Assembly (NCBI RefSeq): GCF_011927635.1
Contig: NZ_JAATJB010000001.1
Coordinates: 124,001 to 188,000 of the forward strand
Direction: 5' to 3'
Origin: Sphingomonas trueperi
GTDB taxonomy: Bacteria; Pseudomonadota; Alphaproteobacteria; Sphingomonadales; Sphingomonadaceae
Length of the DNA: 64,000 nt
Below, piece after piece: positions 36,301 to 43,990 of this stretch; positions within the stretch are counted from its first letter, which is position 1; each line of letters opens with the position of its first letter. The notes under the pieces were generated by a model, which had not been told where the DNA came from, searched no databases, and saw only the letters and a program-made list of their open reading frames with translations. The position numbers and the translations under genes were made by a program.

Positions 36301-36396
36301 CGAGACCGGCGGATTGTCATTGGTCTGCGCGGCGGCAGGCGCCGCCATCAACGCGGCCACGCAACAGCTGCTGGCCCAAACTCCCCGTAGCATCAT
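33346..36396 (-). CDS. TonB-dependent outer-membrane receptor (mannan locus, distal)
   Basis: A 1016-aa receptor. Signal peptide (MMLRGVWASSCCVAALMAAPAAAQ), then a TonB-box-like PIVVTGTRI, a plug domain (about 60-180: VTTTAAEIAAQGATTIEEVTNRLPQVQ, RIKLRSLGYERTLMLIDGLR and IDVLTGGASSVYGSDAVAGVVNFVMKK) and a long beta-barrel. Several cysteine pairs lie in predicted outer loops. It would import ligand released by the neighbouring mannosidases. It ends GVSLRL rather than the usual terminal Phe. Start chosen at ATG 36394-36396, with AAGAGGGGAC upstream. A 281-bp gap with a LacI-like site separates it from the GH92 gene, so it may have its own promoter. Confidence 0.92.
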   Translation of the reverse strand: MMLRGVWASSCCVAALMAAPAAAQTNDNPPVSIGDPVASAKLADESDQDAAGGPIVVTGTRIVRPNNRSAAPIVTTTAAEIAAQGATTIEEVTNRLPQVQVNSEQNFSDSEGRQRIKLRSLGYERTLMLIDGLRIGLPNSVDVGIIPNALVDRIDVLTGGASSVYGSDAVAGVVNFVMKKNFTGIRIDGNYSFFNHNNRSSAVTDAAERAGFNAPLGMKNDGGRADVSIAAGTNLFDGRVNISAFADYRQSSLVRLRDRANATCEVVTSSRTSPLACSRATFTPAGTIIPQSGASAGQVLVNNPNGNGTFIPINSGGPGSSANPYDDWAFQRPFHRVNAGGFLTAQLDDHIELYSNVLWYRDKSYNTQLNRTFNFGAYGTTPFQVNCDNPFLSASQAQTLCGPNAGLAGQYAPIDVRYRFDSQPLVRQEYINAGYRIVAGLRGRVLDNAWSYDVAGMLSRAQLDTIDLPRARYASINRSLDVVNVNGRPTCRSVVNGTDPACVPFNAFAPFNNDSALNNYLFGGATGGIAKRIPRLMQFLGTVSGDLGKYGITSPFAEQGIAIAIGAEYRDEMDRTDYNEVFRQNNSSGANVRATQNILEGNIEIQAPLVERQSWTHLLQLNGGYRLSKYNRLDDKFGTWKIEGIWAPVEDITFRASINKSQAAPGVGAAANASNIFWNQGFYADPCAPQINASNPNGPRVAPSWTPQQCANTGLPTNLYNSATLICPNDACTVREGGFALRPETAYGKTFGVVLRPRFVPGLTVSVDRWLIDLEDQLEFFNPLDWLNGCLTTGNDYYCRGIKRNADGTLSSSPTTSPATGWVSRGSTNGYKSKSHGWDFQGQYNVGLGGVGSLDMSFNGTLMTLVGSQGAPTITPRDCTGYFGSGCGESMPTWAHQFRTTWMAPSRIVSVSLNWRHRSGMPMTAYAPASTGIPALPEADKRDAYPGIKAYDWFDLALTFDINKRMTFRLAANNIFDRDPPIVPDSRSRIGLLRGNTIMGYDLLGRQLVAGVSLRL

Positions 36397-36631
36397 GAAC
36401 AAGTCCCCTCTTGCTGACCAGGGCCTCGGGACATCCGGCCGATCGGGACCGCCACGCTCGGGGGAGCGCGGCTGCGCGATGCTCGCGTCTGGGGTCCCGA
36501 CCCGCCTTACCGGGCCTGGTGTCAAGAAGGTGTCATGCTGGTTTCATCCCGGCAACATCCTGGTTACCGAAAAAGGAAATTTGATTGCGATATTTTGCGA
36601 TGCGTTGCCGAAAGGTTACATTCTGGTTTTA

Positions 36632-36647
36632 GCGCAAACGTTTTGCG
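36632..36647. promoter_or_regulatory. LacI-type operator candidate, copy 1
   Basis: GCGCAAACGTTTTGCG contains inverted CGCAAA/TTTGCG arms around a central CG, the form bound by LacI/GalR-family regulators. It lies about 236 bp upstream of the distal TonB receptor. Its first 13 bases are identical to the site at 47173-47185 ahead of the proximal receptor. Confidence 0.6.
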
Positions 36648-36677
36648 GGGAGCATGTGGGCTCCCCGCAAAGTCTGT

Positions 36678-38999
36678 TCAGCCCGCGAGGCGTCCATAGG
36701 AGGGCGGCCGATCCGCCTTGGCAGCGCCGAATCCGGACGGCTTGGCCCCCATGGTGAAGACCAGTTCGCCGCCGCGTGCCAGATCGGCATGACCGATCCA
36801 GTTGCGGGTCCAAGGCTTGCCGTTCCAGGTAACGGATTGGACATAGGGCCGGTCCGCTGCATTGCCGACCGCGCGGATGCGCAGGGTCCGCCCGCCGCCC
36901 AGCTGCATCTCGGCCCGATCGAACAGCGGCGAGCCGAACACATAGACGCCGCTCACCGGATCGACGGGGTAGAAGCCGAGCGCGCTGAGGATGAACCAGG
37001 CGCTGGTCTGGCCGCAATCGTCGTTGCCGATCACGCCGTCCGGATCGGCCTTGTACATCTCGTTGCACAGGCGGCGGACCATCGCCTGCGTCTTCCACGG
37101 CGCGCCGGCATAGGCATAGAGATAGGCGACGTGCTGGTTGGGCTCGTTGCCATGCGCGTACTGGCCGACCAGGCCGGAAATGTCCGGCGGCGCGTTCTTG
37201 GGCAGCGTCGAGGGCGCGGTGAACAGCGCATCGAGCTTGGCCTCGAACTTCGCGTCGCCGCCGAACAGCTCGATCAGGCCGTAGACGTCATGCTGGTTGA
37301 GGAAGGTCGCCTGCCAGCCATTGGCTTCGGTATAATCGCGCTGCTTGTCGGGGTTGTGGCCGAGCTGGATCGGGTCATAGTCCTTCCACCAGCTGCCGTC
37401 GGAAAAGCGCGGCCGCGCAAAGCCGATCTCGGTGCTGATCACGTTGCGATAGTTCTGCGCGCGCTTGCGCAGCGCCGCCGCATCGTCGTGCGCGCCGGCC
37501 GCTTCGGCGAGCACCGCCATCGCCCAATCGTCATAGGCATATTCCTGGGTGCGGCTGACCGATTCCCAGATCTTGTCGGCCGGCACATAGCCGAGGTCGT
37601 AGTAGAAGCCGCGGCCCAGCGTGCTGTCGATGTCCGGGAAGGTCCGGTCGAAGGCACGCGCGCGGATCTTGGGCCAGGCGGCGGCATAATCGGCCTGGAT
37701 GCCCTTGTTGCGCGCCTCGGCGAGCACCGACACGGCGTGCCAGCCGATCATGCACGCGGTCTCGACGCCCTGGAGCGGCCAGACCGGCGGGCCATAGGGG
37801 CTCTGCTGGGTCTGGCGGACAAGGTCCTGGGTAAAGCGCGCCGCCATGTCCGGGCGGATCAGGGTGAGCAGCGGGTGCAGCGCGCGGTAGGTGTCCCATA
37901 GCGAATAGGTGCTGTAGGCGGGCGCGTCGGCCGGCGCCTGGTGGACCTGCCGGTCGAGGCCGACATAGCGGCCGTCGCGATCGGTGAAGAGTGTCGGCGA
38001 CAGCGAGGCATGGTAGAGCGCGCTCGCCATGATCGTGCGGTGCGCGGGCGTGCCGCCCTCGACGCGGATGCAGTCGAGTTCGCGCGACCAGGTCCGCGCC
38101 GCCGCCGCGCGGGTAGCGTCGAACGCCCAGCCCGGCGCTTCGGCCACGAGCGCCGCCTTGGCGCCCGCGACGTCGACCGCCGAGATGCCGGTCTTGATCT
38201 CGATCGGCGCGGCGCCCGCATCGTCGAAGAAGAAGGCGACCTTCAGCCGCTTGCCGGTGACGCCCGTCGCGCCGGCCGGCGCGGGCACGTCGTCATCGCC
38301 GAAGAACTGCACGCGGCTCGGCTTGCGCGACAGCTGCATCGCGAAGTGGATGTGCCGCCCCTTGGCCCAGCGATTGACCTTGCGGCTGCCGGTCAGCAGC
38401 CCGTCCGGCGAAAGCGCCAGCGCTGCGTCCTCGACCAGCGTGCCCTTGTCCCAGCTGTCGATGATCGCATGGGCGAAATCGATCAGGATATGCCCCTCGC
38501 CCTTGGGGAAGGTGTAGCGATGCTGGCCGGTGCGCTCGGTGACGGTCAGCTCCGCGAGCACGCCCGATTCCAGTCGGACGCGGTAATAGCCGGGCTCGGC
38601 ATGCTCGTCCGAATAACGCTGGCGATAGCTGCCCTCGGGCTTTTCCAGCGTGCCGGGGGTCAGCTTGAGCGGACCGCGGCGCGGCACCACCAGCACGTCG
38701 AGCATGTCGCCGATGCCGGTGCCGGACAGATGCGTATGGGAGAAGCCCAGGAGCGTGGCATCGTCCTTGTGATAGCCCGAACAGGCATCCCAGCGGCTGT
38801 TGTCGGTATCCGGCCCGAGCTGGACCATGCCGAAGGGCAGCGCCGGCCCGGGGAAGGTGTGGCCGTGCCCGCCGGTACCGATGAACAGATCGGGCCGTGC
38901 GGCCTCGAAGGCGGCGGACCAGGCGGTGCGCGGCAGCGCGGCGGCGATCGCGGCGGTGCCGCTGCCCAGCAGGAGTTGGCGGCGTGTGGCGATGGTCAT
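36678..38999 (-). CDS. GH92 alpha-mannosidase (first copy, Tat-type signal)
   Basis: A 773-aa exo-alpha-mannosidase of glycoside hydrolase family 92, calcium-dependent enzymes that invert stereochemistry. Family marks: FIGTGGHGHTFPGPALPFGMVQLGPDT and SGYHKDDATLLGFSHTHLSGTGIGDMLD near the N-terminus, GNDDCGQTSAWFILSALGFYPVDPVSGVYVFGSPLFD with the catalytic-acid region near the C-terminus. The signal contains twin arginines (ATRRQLLLGSG), suggesting Tat export to the periplasm. I chose ATG 38997-38999 because GGAG lies nine bases before it; ATG 39014 and 39005 are alternatives. It would trim mannose from imported glycans. Confidence 0.92.
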   Translation of the reverse strand: MTIATRRQLLLGSGTAAIAAALPRTAWSAAFEAARPDLFIGTGGHGHTFPGPALPFGMVQLGPDTDNSRWDACSGYHKDDATLLGFSHTHLSGTGIGDMLDVLVVPRRGPLKLTPGTLEKPEGSYRQRYSDEHAEPGYYRVRLESGVLAELTVTERTGQHRYTFPKGEGHILIDFAHAIIDSWDKGTLVEDAALALSPDGLLTGSRKVNRWAKGRHIHFAMQLSRKPSRVQFFGDDDVPAPAGATGVTGKRLKVAFFFDDAGAAPIEIKTGISAVDVAGAKAALVAEAPGWAFDATRAAAARTWSRELDCIRVEGGTPAHRTIMASALYHASLSPTLFTDRDGRYVGLDRQVHQAPADAPAYSTYSLWDTYRALHPLLTLIRPDMAARFTQDLVRQTQQSPYGPPVWPLQGVETACMIGWHAVSVLAEARNKGIQADYAAAWPKIRARAFDRTFPDIDSTLGRGFYYDLGYVPADKIWESVSRTQEYAYDDWAMAVLAEAAGAHDDAAALRKRAQNYRNVISTEIGFARPRFSDGSWWKDYDPIQLGHNPDKQRDYTEANGWQATFLNQHDVYGLIELFGGDAKFEAKLDALFTAPSTLPKNAPPDISGLVGQYAHGNEPNQHVAYLYAYAGAPWKTQAMVRRLCNEMYKADPDGVIGNDDCGQTSAWFILSALGFYPVDPVSGVYVFGSPLFDRAEMQLGGGRTLRIRAVGNAADRPYVQSVTWNGKPWTRNWIGHADLARGGELVFTMGAKPSGFGAAKADRPPSYGRLAG

Positions 39000-39027
39000 C
39001 GGCATCGGCTCCATGGAAGCAAAGGGA

Positions 39028-40464
39028 TCAGTAGGTGCGGGCGAGCAGCGCGGGGCGGCGCCGCTCGAGGTCGAGGATCAGGTCGCCGAACAGCCCGTTG
39101 GTCCAGGCGAACCAGGCACGGGTGAACTTGGCGGGATCGTCCTTGTTGAAGCTCTCGTGCATGAAGCCGGTGCCGCCATGCGTGGTCTTCAGCCAGGTCA
39201 GGCACTGGGCGATCACGGCATCGTCGTCGCTGTTGAGCGCATGGGTGATGATCGACATCGGCCAGATCATGTCGAGCCCAATATGTGGCCCGCCGATGCC
39301 CTTCGCCGCCTTGCCCTCGAAATAATACGGGTTGCGATCGCTCCAGGCGAGATCGGCGGTGCGACGAAACAGCGGATCGTCGCGGCGCGCGGCGTCGATC
39401 ATCGCCAGGCCGGAGAGGCTGGGGACGTTGGCGTCGTCCATGAAGATCCAGTTGCCGAAGCCGTCGATCTCATAGGCCCAGACCTTGCCGCCCTTGCCGT
39501 CCGGCACCAGCGCATGTTCGTGCAGCGCCTTCTCCACCTCGTCGGCGAGCGCCTCGGCATCCTTCGCCGCCGCTTCGTCGCCGCGCGTCTCGCGGTGGAG
39601 TTGGGCCACCTTGCGCAACGCCGATACCGCGAAGAGGTTGGACGGGATCAGGAAGGGATAGACACAGGCATCGTCCGAGGGGCGGAACATCGAGTGGATC
39701 AGCCCGATCTTGCGCGTCGGCGCGCCATAGCCGCCCATCGGCACGCTATCGGTCGGCGCGACCGCCTGACGCTGGAAGTGATAGGGACCCGGCCCTTCCT
39801 TGCGCTGCTGCACGCGGAAGGTGGCGACCGCCAGCTTGGCGCCCTGCGACCAGAGATCGTCGAACGGTGTCTTGTCGCGCGTGTGCGTCCAATAAGCGTG
39901 CGCGATCCGCATCGTGTAGCAGAGCGAATCGATTTCCCATTTCCGCTCGGCGACGCCCGGCTTCATGTCGGTCACGTCGACCTGCGACCATTCGAGGCTC
40001 GACTTGGCCTTGGGGTCCTTCTCGAACGCATTGGCATAGGGGTCGACCAGGATGCAGCGCGCCTGGCGCTGAATCAGCCCGACGAACAGCTGGCGCAGCG
40101 CCGGATCCTGGCCGGCGAGATGGACATAGGTCTGCGCCTGGGCCGAGCTGTCGCGCAGCCACATCGCGTTGATGTCGCCGGTGATGATGAAGGTGTCGGG
40201 CCGGCCGTCGAGCGTGCCGATCTCCACCGTGGTGTCGAGCGTGTTCGGGTAGCAATTCTCGAACAGCCAGGCGAGTTCGGGATCGGCGATGCGCGCCTTC
40301 ACCCGCGCGATCTCCGCCTCCACCGCCTTGCTGACGAAGCGGCGCTTGGCGACCGGCGGGCGCTTGCTCGTGAAGGCAGTGGCCGCGCGCGCCGCACCCG
40401 GCAGCGCGGCGGCGGCACCCAGCGCCGCGGCACCAGCCATCAGCGAACGTCGATCGAACCGCAT
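39028..40464 (-). CDS. GH125 exo-alpha-1,6-mannosidase
   Basis: A 478-aa protein of family GH125 (formerly DUF1237), metal-independent inverting exo-alpha-1,6-mannosidases. Recognised from TVEIGTLDGRPDTFIITGDINAMWLRDSSAQ with the conserved acidic residues, WEIDSLCYTMRIAHAYW, GLIHSMFRPSDDACVYPFLIPSN and MIWPMSIITHALNSDDD. The Tat-like signal RFDRRSLMAGAAALGAAAALPGAARA precedes the mature enzyme. It sits between two GH92 genes and would remove alpha-1,6-linked mannose that GH92 enzymes leave, which makes alpha-mannan or high-mannose N-glycan the likely substrate of the locus. Confidence 0.92.
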   Translation of the reverse strand: MRFDRRSLMAGAAALGAAAALPGAARAATAFTSKRPPVAKRRFVSKAVEAEIARVKARIADPELAWLFENCYPNTLDTTVEIGTLDGRPDTFIITGDINAMWLRDSSAQAQTYVHLAGQDPALRQLFVGLIQRQARCILVDPYANAFEKDPKAKSSLEWSQVDVTDMKPGVAERKWEIDSLCYTMRIAHAYWTHTRDKTPFDDLWSQGAKLAVATFRVQQRKEGPGPYHFQRQAVAPTDSVPMGGYGAPTRKIGLIHSMFRPSDDACVYPFLIPSNLFAVSALRKVAQLHRETRGDEAAAKDAEALADEVEKALHEHALVPDGKGGKVWAYEIDGFGNWIFMDDANVPSLSGLAMIDAARRDDPLFRRTADLAWSDRNPYYFEGKAAKGIGGPHIGLDMIWPMSIITHALNSDDDAVIAQCLTWLKTTHGGTGFMHESFNKDDPAKFTRAWFAWTNGLFGDLILDLERRRPALLARTY

Positions 40465-40481
40465 GCGATACTCCCCCGCGC

Positions 40482-42818
40482 TCACTTGGGCGCGCTCATC
40501 GAGAAGGGCGCATCGGCCTTGCGCGCGCCCCAGTTCTTGTTCGGCGTCGGCCCCATCACGAAGCGCAACGTGCCGCCGGCCTGCAGCGCCTCGCGCGACA
40601 GCCAGGGCTTGGCATAAGCGCGGCCGTTCAGCGTGGCGGACTGGATGTAGACATTCTCGGCGCTGTTGTTGGCCGCCTCGATCGTCAGCACCTTGCCGCC
40701 GGGCATGGTGAGCCGGACGTTGCGGAACAGCGGGCTGCCAACCGCATATTGGCCGACCGTCGGCGTCACCGGATAGAAGCCGAGCGCCGAGAAGACGTAC
40801 CAGGCCGAGGTCTGGCCATTGTCCTCGTCGCCAGGATAGCCGTCCGGCGTGGCGGCATAGAGCTTGCGCATCACGTCGCGGACATGCGCCTGCGTCTTCC
40901 ACGGCGCCCCGGCCCAGTCGTACAGATAGATCATGTGCTGGATCGGCTGGTTGCCATGGGCGTATTGCCCCATGTCGACGATCTGCATCTCGCGGATCTC
41001 GTGGATCACCTGCCCATAATAGCTGTCGTCGAAGATTGGCGCGGTGGCGAACACCGAGTCCAGCCGGTCGACGAACTTGGCGTCGCCGCCCATCAGGTCG
41101 ATCAGGCCCTGCACGTCCTGCATCACCGACCAGCTGTAATGCAGCGCATTGCCCTCGGTGAAGGCATCGCCCCATTTGTACGGATTGAACGGCGTCTCCC
41201 ACGACCCGTCCTTGTTGCGGCCGCGCATCCAGCCGCTCTCGGGATCGTAGAGCTTGCGGAAATTCTGCGCCCGCCCGGCATAGAGGCGGGCATCGTCCTT
41301 CTTGCCCAGCGCCGCGGCGAGGCGCGAGAGCGAGAAATCGGCGGTGGCATATTCGAGCGTGCGCGCGGCATTCTCGTTGATGCCGACGTCATAGGGCACA
41401 TAGCCGAGCTGGTTATAATACTCCGCGCCCTCGCGGCCGACCGCGCCGACGACATTGCCGTTCTTGTCCTTCGGCCGGCCCTGGCTGGTCGTCGCGTTCT
41501 TGACCATCGCCTCGTAGAGCGGCTCGATATCGAACCCGCGCACGCCGTTGAGGTACGCATCGGCGATCAGGATCGCCGAGTTGGAGCCGATCATCACGTC
41601 GCGATAGCCGGGGCTCGCCCATTCGGGCAGCCAGCCGCCTTCCTTGTAGGTGTTGACCAGCCCCTGCATGATCTCGGCATCGCGCTCGCGGTACATCAGC
41701 GCGAACCAGGGGAAGACCGCGCGCCACGTGTCCCAGAAGCCGTTGTCGGTGTACATCGGTCCGGGATGCACCTGCCCGTCATAGGGGCTGTAGTGCACTT
41801 GGCGGCCCTGCCCATCGATCTCGTAGAACATGCGCGGGAACTGCAGCATGCGGTACAGCGCCGAATAGAAGGTGCGGCGATTGTCGAGATTGGGATCGGT
41901 CACGCGGACGCGGCCGAGCTCCTTCTCCCACGCCGCCTTGGCCTTGGCCTTGGTCTGCTCGAAGTCGTCGCCGCCGATCTCGCTGGCGAGGTTGCGCTCG
42001 GCCTGTTCGGGGCTGATGAAGGACGAGGCGACCTTCACATGGACTTGCTCGCCCGCGCGGGTGGCGAAGCTCACCACTGCGCCGACGTGATCGCCCTCGC
42101 GCTGCGCGGCCGCGGTCAGCTGCCAATTGTCGTCCCAGCTGCGCGTGACCGCGAAGTCATGGTCGAACTCGGCGACGAAATAGTTGCGGAAATTGCCCGG
42201 CACGCCGCCATGGTTGTTGCGCACCCAGCCGCTGATCCGCCGCCGTGCGCGGTCGATGGTGACGCTCGATCCGCCGGCGAAGGCATCGAGCACGATATGC
42301 GCGTCGTCGGCCTTGGGGAAGGTGAAGCGGAACTGCGCGGCGCGCGCGGTGGGCGCCACTTCGGCGGTCACGTCATAGTCGGCGAGGTAGACGCGGTAGC
42401 TGTACGGGTGGCTCTCCTCGGCCTTGTGGCTGTACCAGGAGGCGCGCTCGGCCTCGCGGATCCGCACCGGGCCGGTCTCCGCCATCAGCGCAAAGGCGGC
42501 ATAGTCGTTCATCCACGGGCTGGGCTGGTGGGTCTGCTTGATGCCGTTGATCTTGTTGTCATGGTACATATAGCCCCAGCCGCTGCCGGGCTTGCCGGTG
42601 ACCGGGGTCCAGAAGTTCATGCCCCAGGGCACCGCCACCGCCGGATAGGTGTTGCCGTAGGACAGCTCATAGGTGGAATCGGTGCCCATCAGCGGGTTCA
42701 CCAGATCGACCAGCGCCTCGCTGCGATCGGATTGCTGCGCGATGGCAGGCAGCGTGGCGACGCTGGCGAGGAGCGCGAAGGCAGCGGCGCGGAGCGGCTT
42801 GGCGGAGAAAAGGGGCAC
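40482..42818 (-). CDS. GH92 alpha-mannosidase (second copy)
   Basis: A 778-aa GH92 enzyme, different in sequence from the first copy. It has a Sec-type signal peptide (LRAAAFALLASVATLPAIAQ), DLVNPLMGTDSTYELSYGNTYPAVAVPWGMNFWTP at the N-terminus of the mature protein, and GDEDNGQTSAWYVFSALGFYPVTPTVGQYAVGSPLF at the C-terminus, matching the family's catalytic region. The start is GTG 42816-42818 with AAAGGAAC before it; longer frames upstream run antisense across GH43. Two GH92 enzymes with different signals suggest different linkage preferences or cell locations. Confidence 0.92.
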   Translation of the reverse strand: MPLFSAKPLRAAAFALLASVATLPAIAQQSDRSEALVDLVNPLMGTDSTYELSYGNTYPAVAVPWGMNFWTPVTGKPGSGWGYMYHDNKINGIKQTHQPSPWMNDYAAFALMAETGPVRIREAERASWYSHKAEESHPYSYRVYLADYDVTAEVAPTARAAQFRFTFPKADDAHIVLDAFAGGSSVTIDRARRRISGWVRNNHGGVPGNFRNYFVAEFDHDFAVTRSWDDNWQLTAAAQREGDHVGAVVSFATRAGEQVHVKVASSFISPEQAERNLASEIGGDDFEQTKAKAKAAWEKELGRVRVTDPNLDNRRTFYSALYRMLQFPRMFYEIDGQGRQVHYSPYDGQVHPGPMYTDNGFWDTWRAVFPWFALMYRERDAEIMQGLVNTYKEGGWLPEWASPGYRDVMIGSNSAILIADAYLNGVRGFDIEPLYEAMVKNATTSQGRPKDKNGNVVGAVGREGAEYYNQLGYVPYDVGINENAARTLEYATADFSLSRLAAALGKKDDARLYAGRAQNFRKLYDPESGWMRGRNKDGSWETPFNPYKWGDAFTEGNALHYSWSVMQDVQGLIDLMGGDAKFVDRLDSVFATAPIFDDSYYGQVIHEIREMQIVDMGQYAHGNQPIQHMIYLYDWAGAPWKTQAHVRDVMRKLYAATPDGYPGDEDNGQTSAWYVFSALGFYPVTPTVGQYAVGSPLFRNVRLTMPGGKVLTIEAANNSAENVYIQSATLNGRAYAKPWLSREALQAGGTLRFVMGPTPNKNWGARKADAPFSMSAPK

Positions 42819-42844
42819 GAGGGTTCCTTTGGCTGGGCGCGTCG

Positions 42845-43903
42845 TTAATTGCGGCGGGTGCGGCGGAGCGGCTCGGGCGCCACGCCCTGGTTGGTGAGCG
42901 TGACCGGCTGGATCGAGCCGTCTGGGTTGAAGGTCATGCGGTCGATGGCGAGTTCGCGGTGCTCGCCCTGCTGGTCGGCGAGCGGGCGGCGGTGATAGGC
43001 GATGTACCAGCGATCGGTGCCGGGCACGTTGACCACCGAATGGTGCCCCGCCCCGCGCGCGATCTTCGGATCCTCCTGGAGGATGGTCCCGCGCGGCGTG
43101 AACGGACCCGTGGGACTCGGCCCGGTCGCATAGGCGACGCGGTAGTCCGATCCCGTCCATTCGCCTTCGGACCACATCAGGTAATAGATCCCCTTGCGCT
43201 TGATGACGAAGGAGCCCTCGACATAGCCCGGCGGCGTGATCTCCTTCCAGGTCGAACCGTCGGGATAGGGCAGCACGCGGCGCAGGTCCTTGCTCAGCCG
43301 CACCACGTTGCAGTGCCGCCAGCCGCCATAATAGAGATAGACCTGCCCATCGGTGTCGCGGAACACGAAGGGGTCGATCGGCTGCGCGCCGTTGTGGAAG
43401 CCGCCGATCAGCGGCTTGCCGAGCGCATCGCGGAAGGGGCCGCCGGGCTTGTCGCTGACCGCGAGGCCGATGCCGCCCTGCTCCTTGTCACTCTGGATGT
43501 CGTTGGCGGAGAAGAACATGTAGTAGCGCCCCTGCGCCTCGATCACCGAGGGCGCCCAGATCGCATAGGCCGCCCAGGAAATCCGCGTCACGTCGAGGAC
43601 ATGGGAGTGCTTCGTCCAGTGGACGAGATCGGGCGAGGAGAAGGCGTTAAAGAAGGTCTGGTAGGCGTAGGAGGGCCGCACCGTCTTGCGCTTGCGCGCT
43701 TCTTCCTGCGCGGGCGTGAAGCGGCGGGTGCGATCGGGCGCGCCGTCATCGGCGGAATAGGTGGGGTAGATCCAGTACTGCCCGGCGAACACCCGGATCT
43801 CGGGATCGGCATACCAGCCGCGCACGATCGGGTTGGACGCGGAGGCGGCGAGCGGCGCCATCAGGGCGAGAAGGGCGAGCGCCCGGCGGAGCTTCGTTCG
43901 CAT
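42845..43903 (-). CDS. GH43-family glycosidase
   Basis: A 352-aa secreted protein with signal peptide (LRRALALLALMAPLAASA) and the five-bladed beta-propeller fold of GH43. The catalytic triad positions can be read: base Asp in GWYADPEI, pKa-modulating Asp in PIDPFVFRDTDGQVYLYYGG, and acid Glu in GYVEGSFVIKRKGIYYLMWSEG. Family members are mostly arabinofuranosidases or xylosidases, so its place beside mannosidases is unexpected; it may remove a side-chain sugar. It is the first glycosidase gene after the receptor at 43991-46990. Confidence 0.88.
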   Translation of the reverse strand: MRTKLRRALALLALMAPLAASASNPIVRGWYADPEIRVFAGQYWIYPTYSADDGAPDRTRRFTPAQEEARKRKTVRPSYAYQTFFNAFSSPDLVHWTKHSHVLDVTRISWAAYAIWAPSVIEAQGRYYMFFSANDIQSDKEQGGIGLAVSDKPGGPFRDALGKPLIGGFHNGAQPIDPFVFRDTDGQVYLYYGGWRHCNVVRLSKDLRRVLPYPDGSTWKEITPPGYVEGSFVIKRKGIYYLMWSEGEWTGSDYRVAYATGPSPTGPFTPRGTILQEDPKIARGAGHHSVVNVPGTDRWYIAYHRRPLADQQGEHRELAIDRMTFNPDGSIQPVTLTNQGVAPEPLRRTRRN

Positions 43904-43940
43904 GAGCCTCTCCTTGGCCGATCCGCAGCATGAAAAGCGG

Positions 43941-43976
43941 AAAAAAGGTGGCGGGGCGGCACGTGGCCGCCCCGCC
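43941..43976 (-). terminator. Strong intrinsic terminator after the proximal TonB receptor
   Basis: On the minus strand GGCGGGGCGGC pairs with GCCGCCCCGCC around CACGT and is followed by ACC and six T residues. It lies between the receptor and the GH43 gene, so receptor transcripts may partly end here, giving more receptor than glycosidase. Confidence 0.75.
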
Positions 43977-43990
43977 AGAGGGGGGGTTGA

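Noticed and set aside
33646..36390. Long plus-strand frames opposite the TonB receptors (also 44036-47116)
   Set aside because: Both are antisense mirrors of well-supported receptors and contain only biased low-complexity protein.
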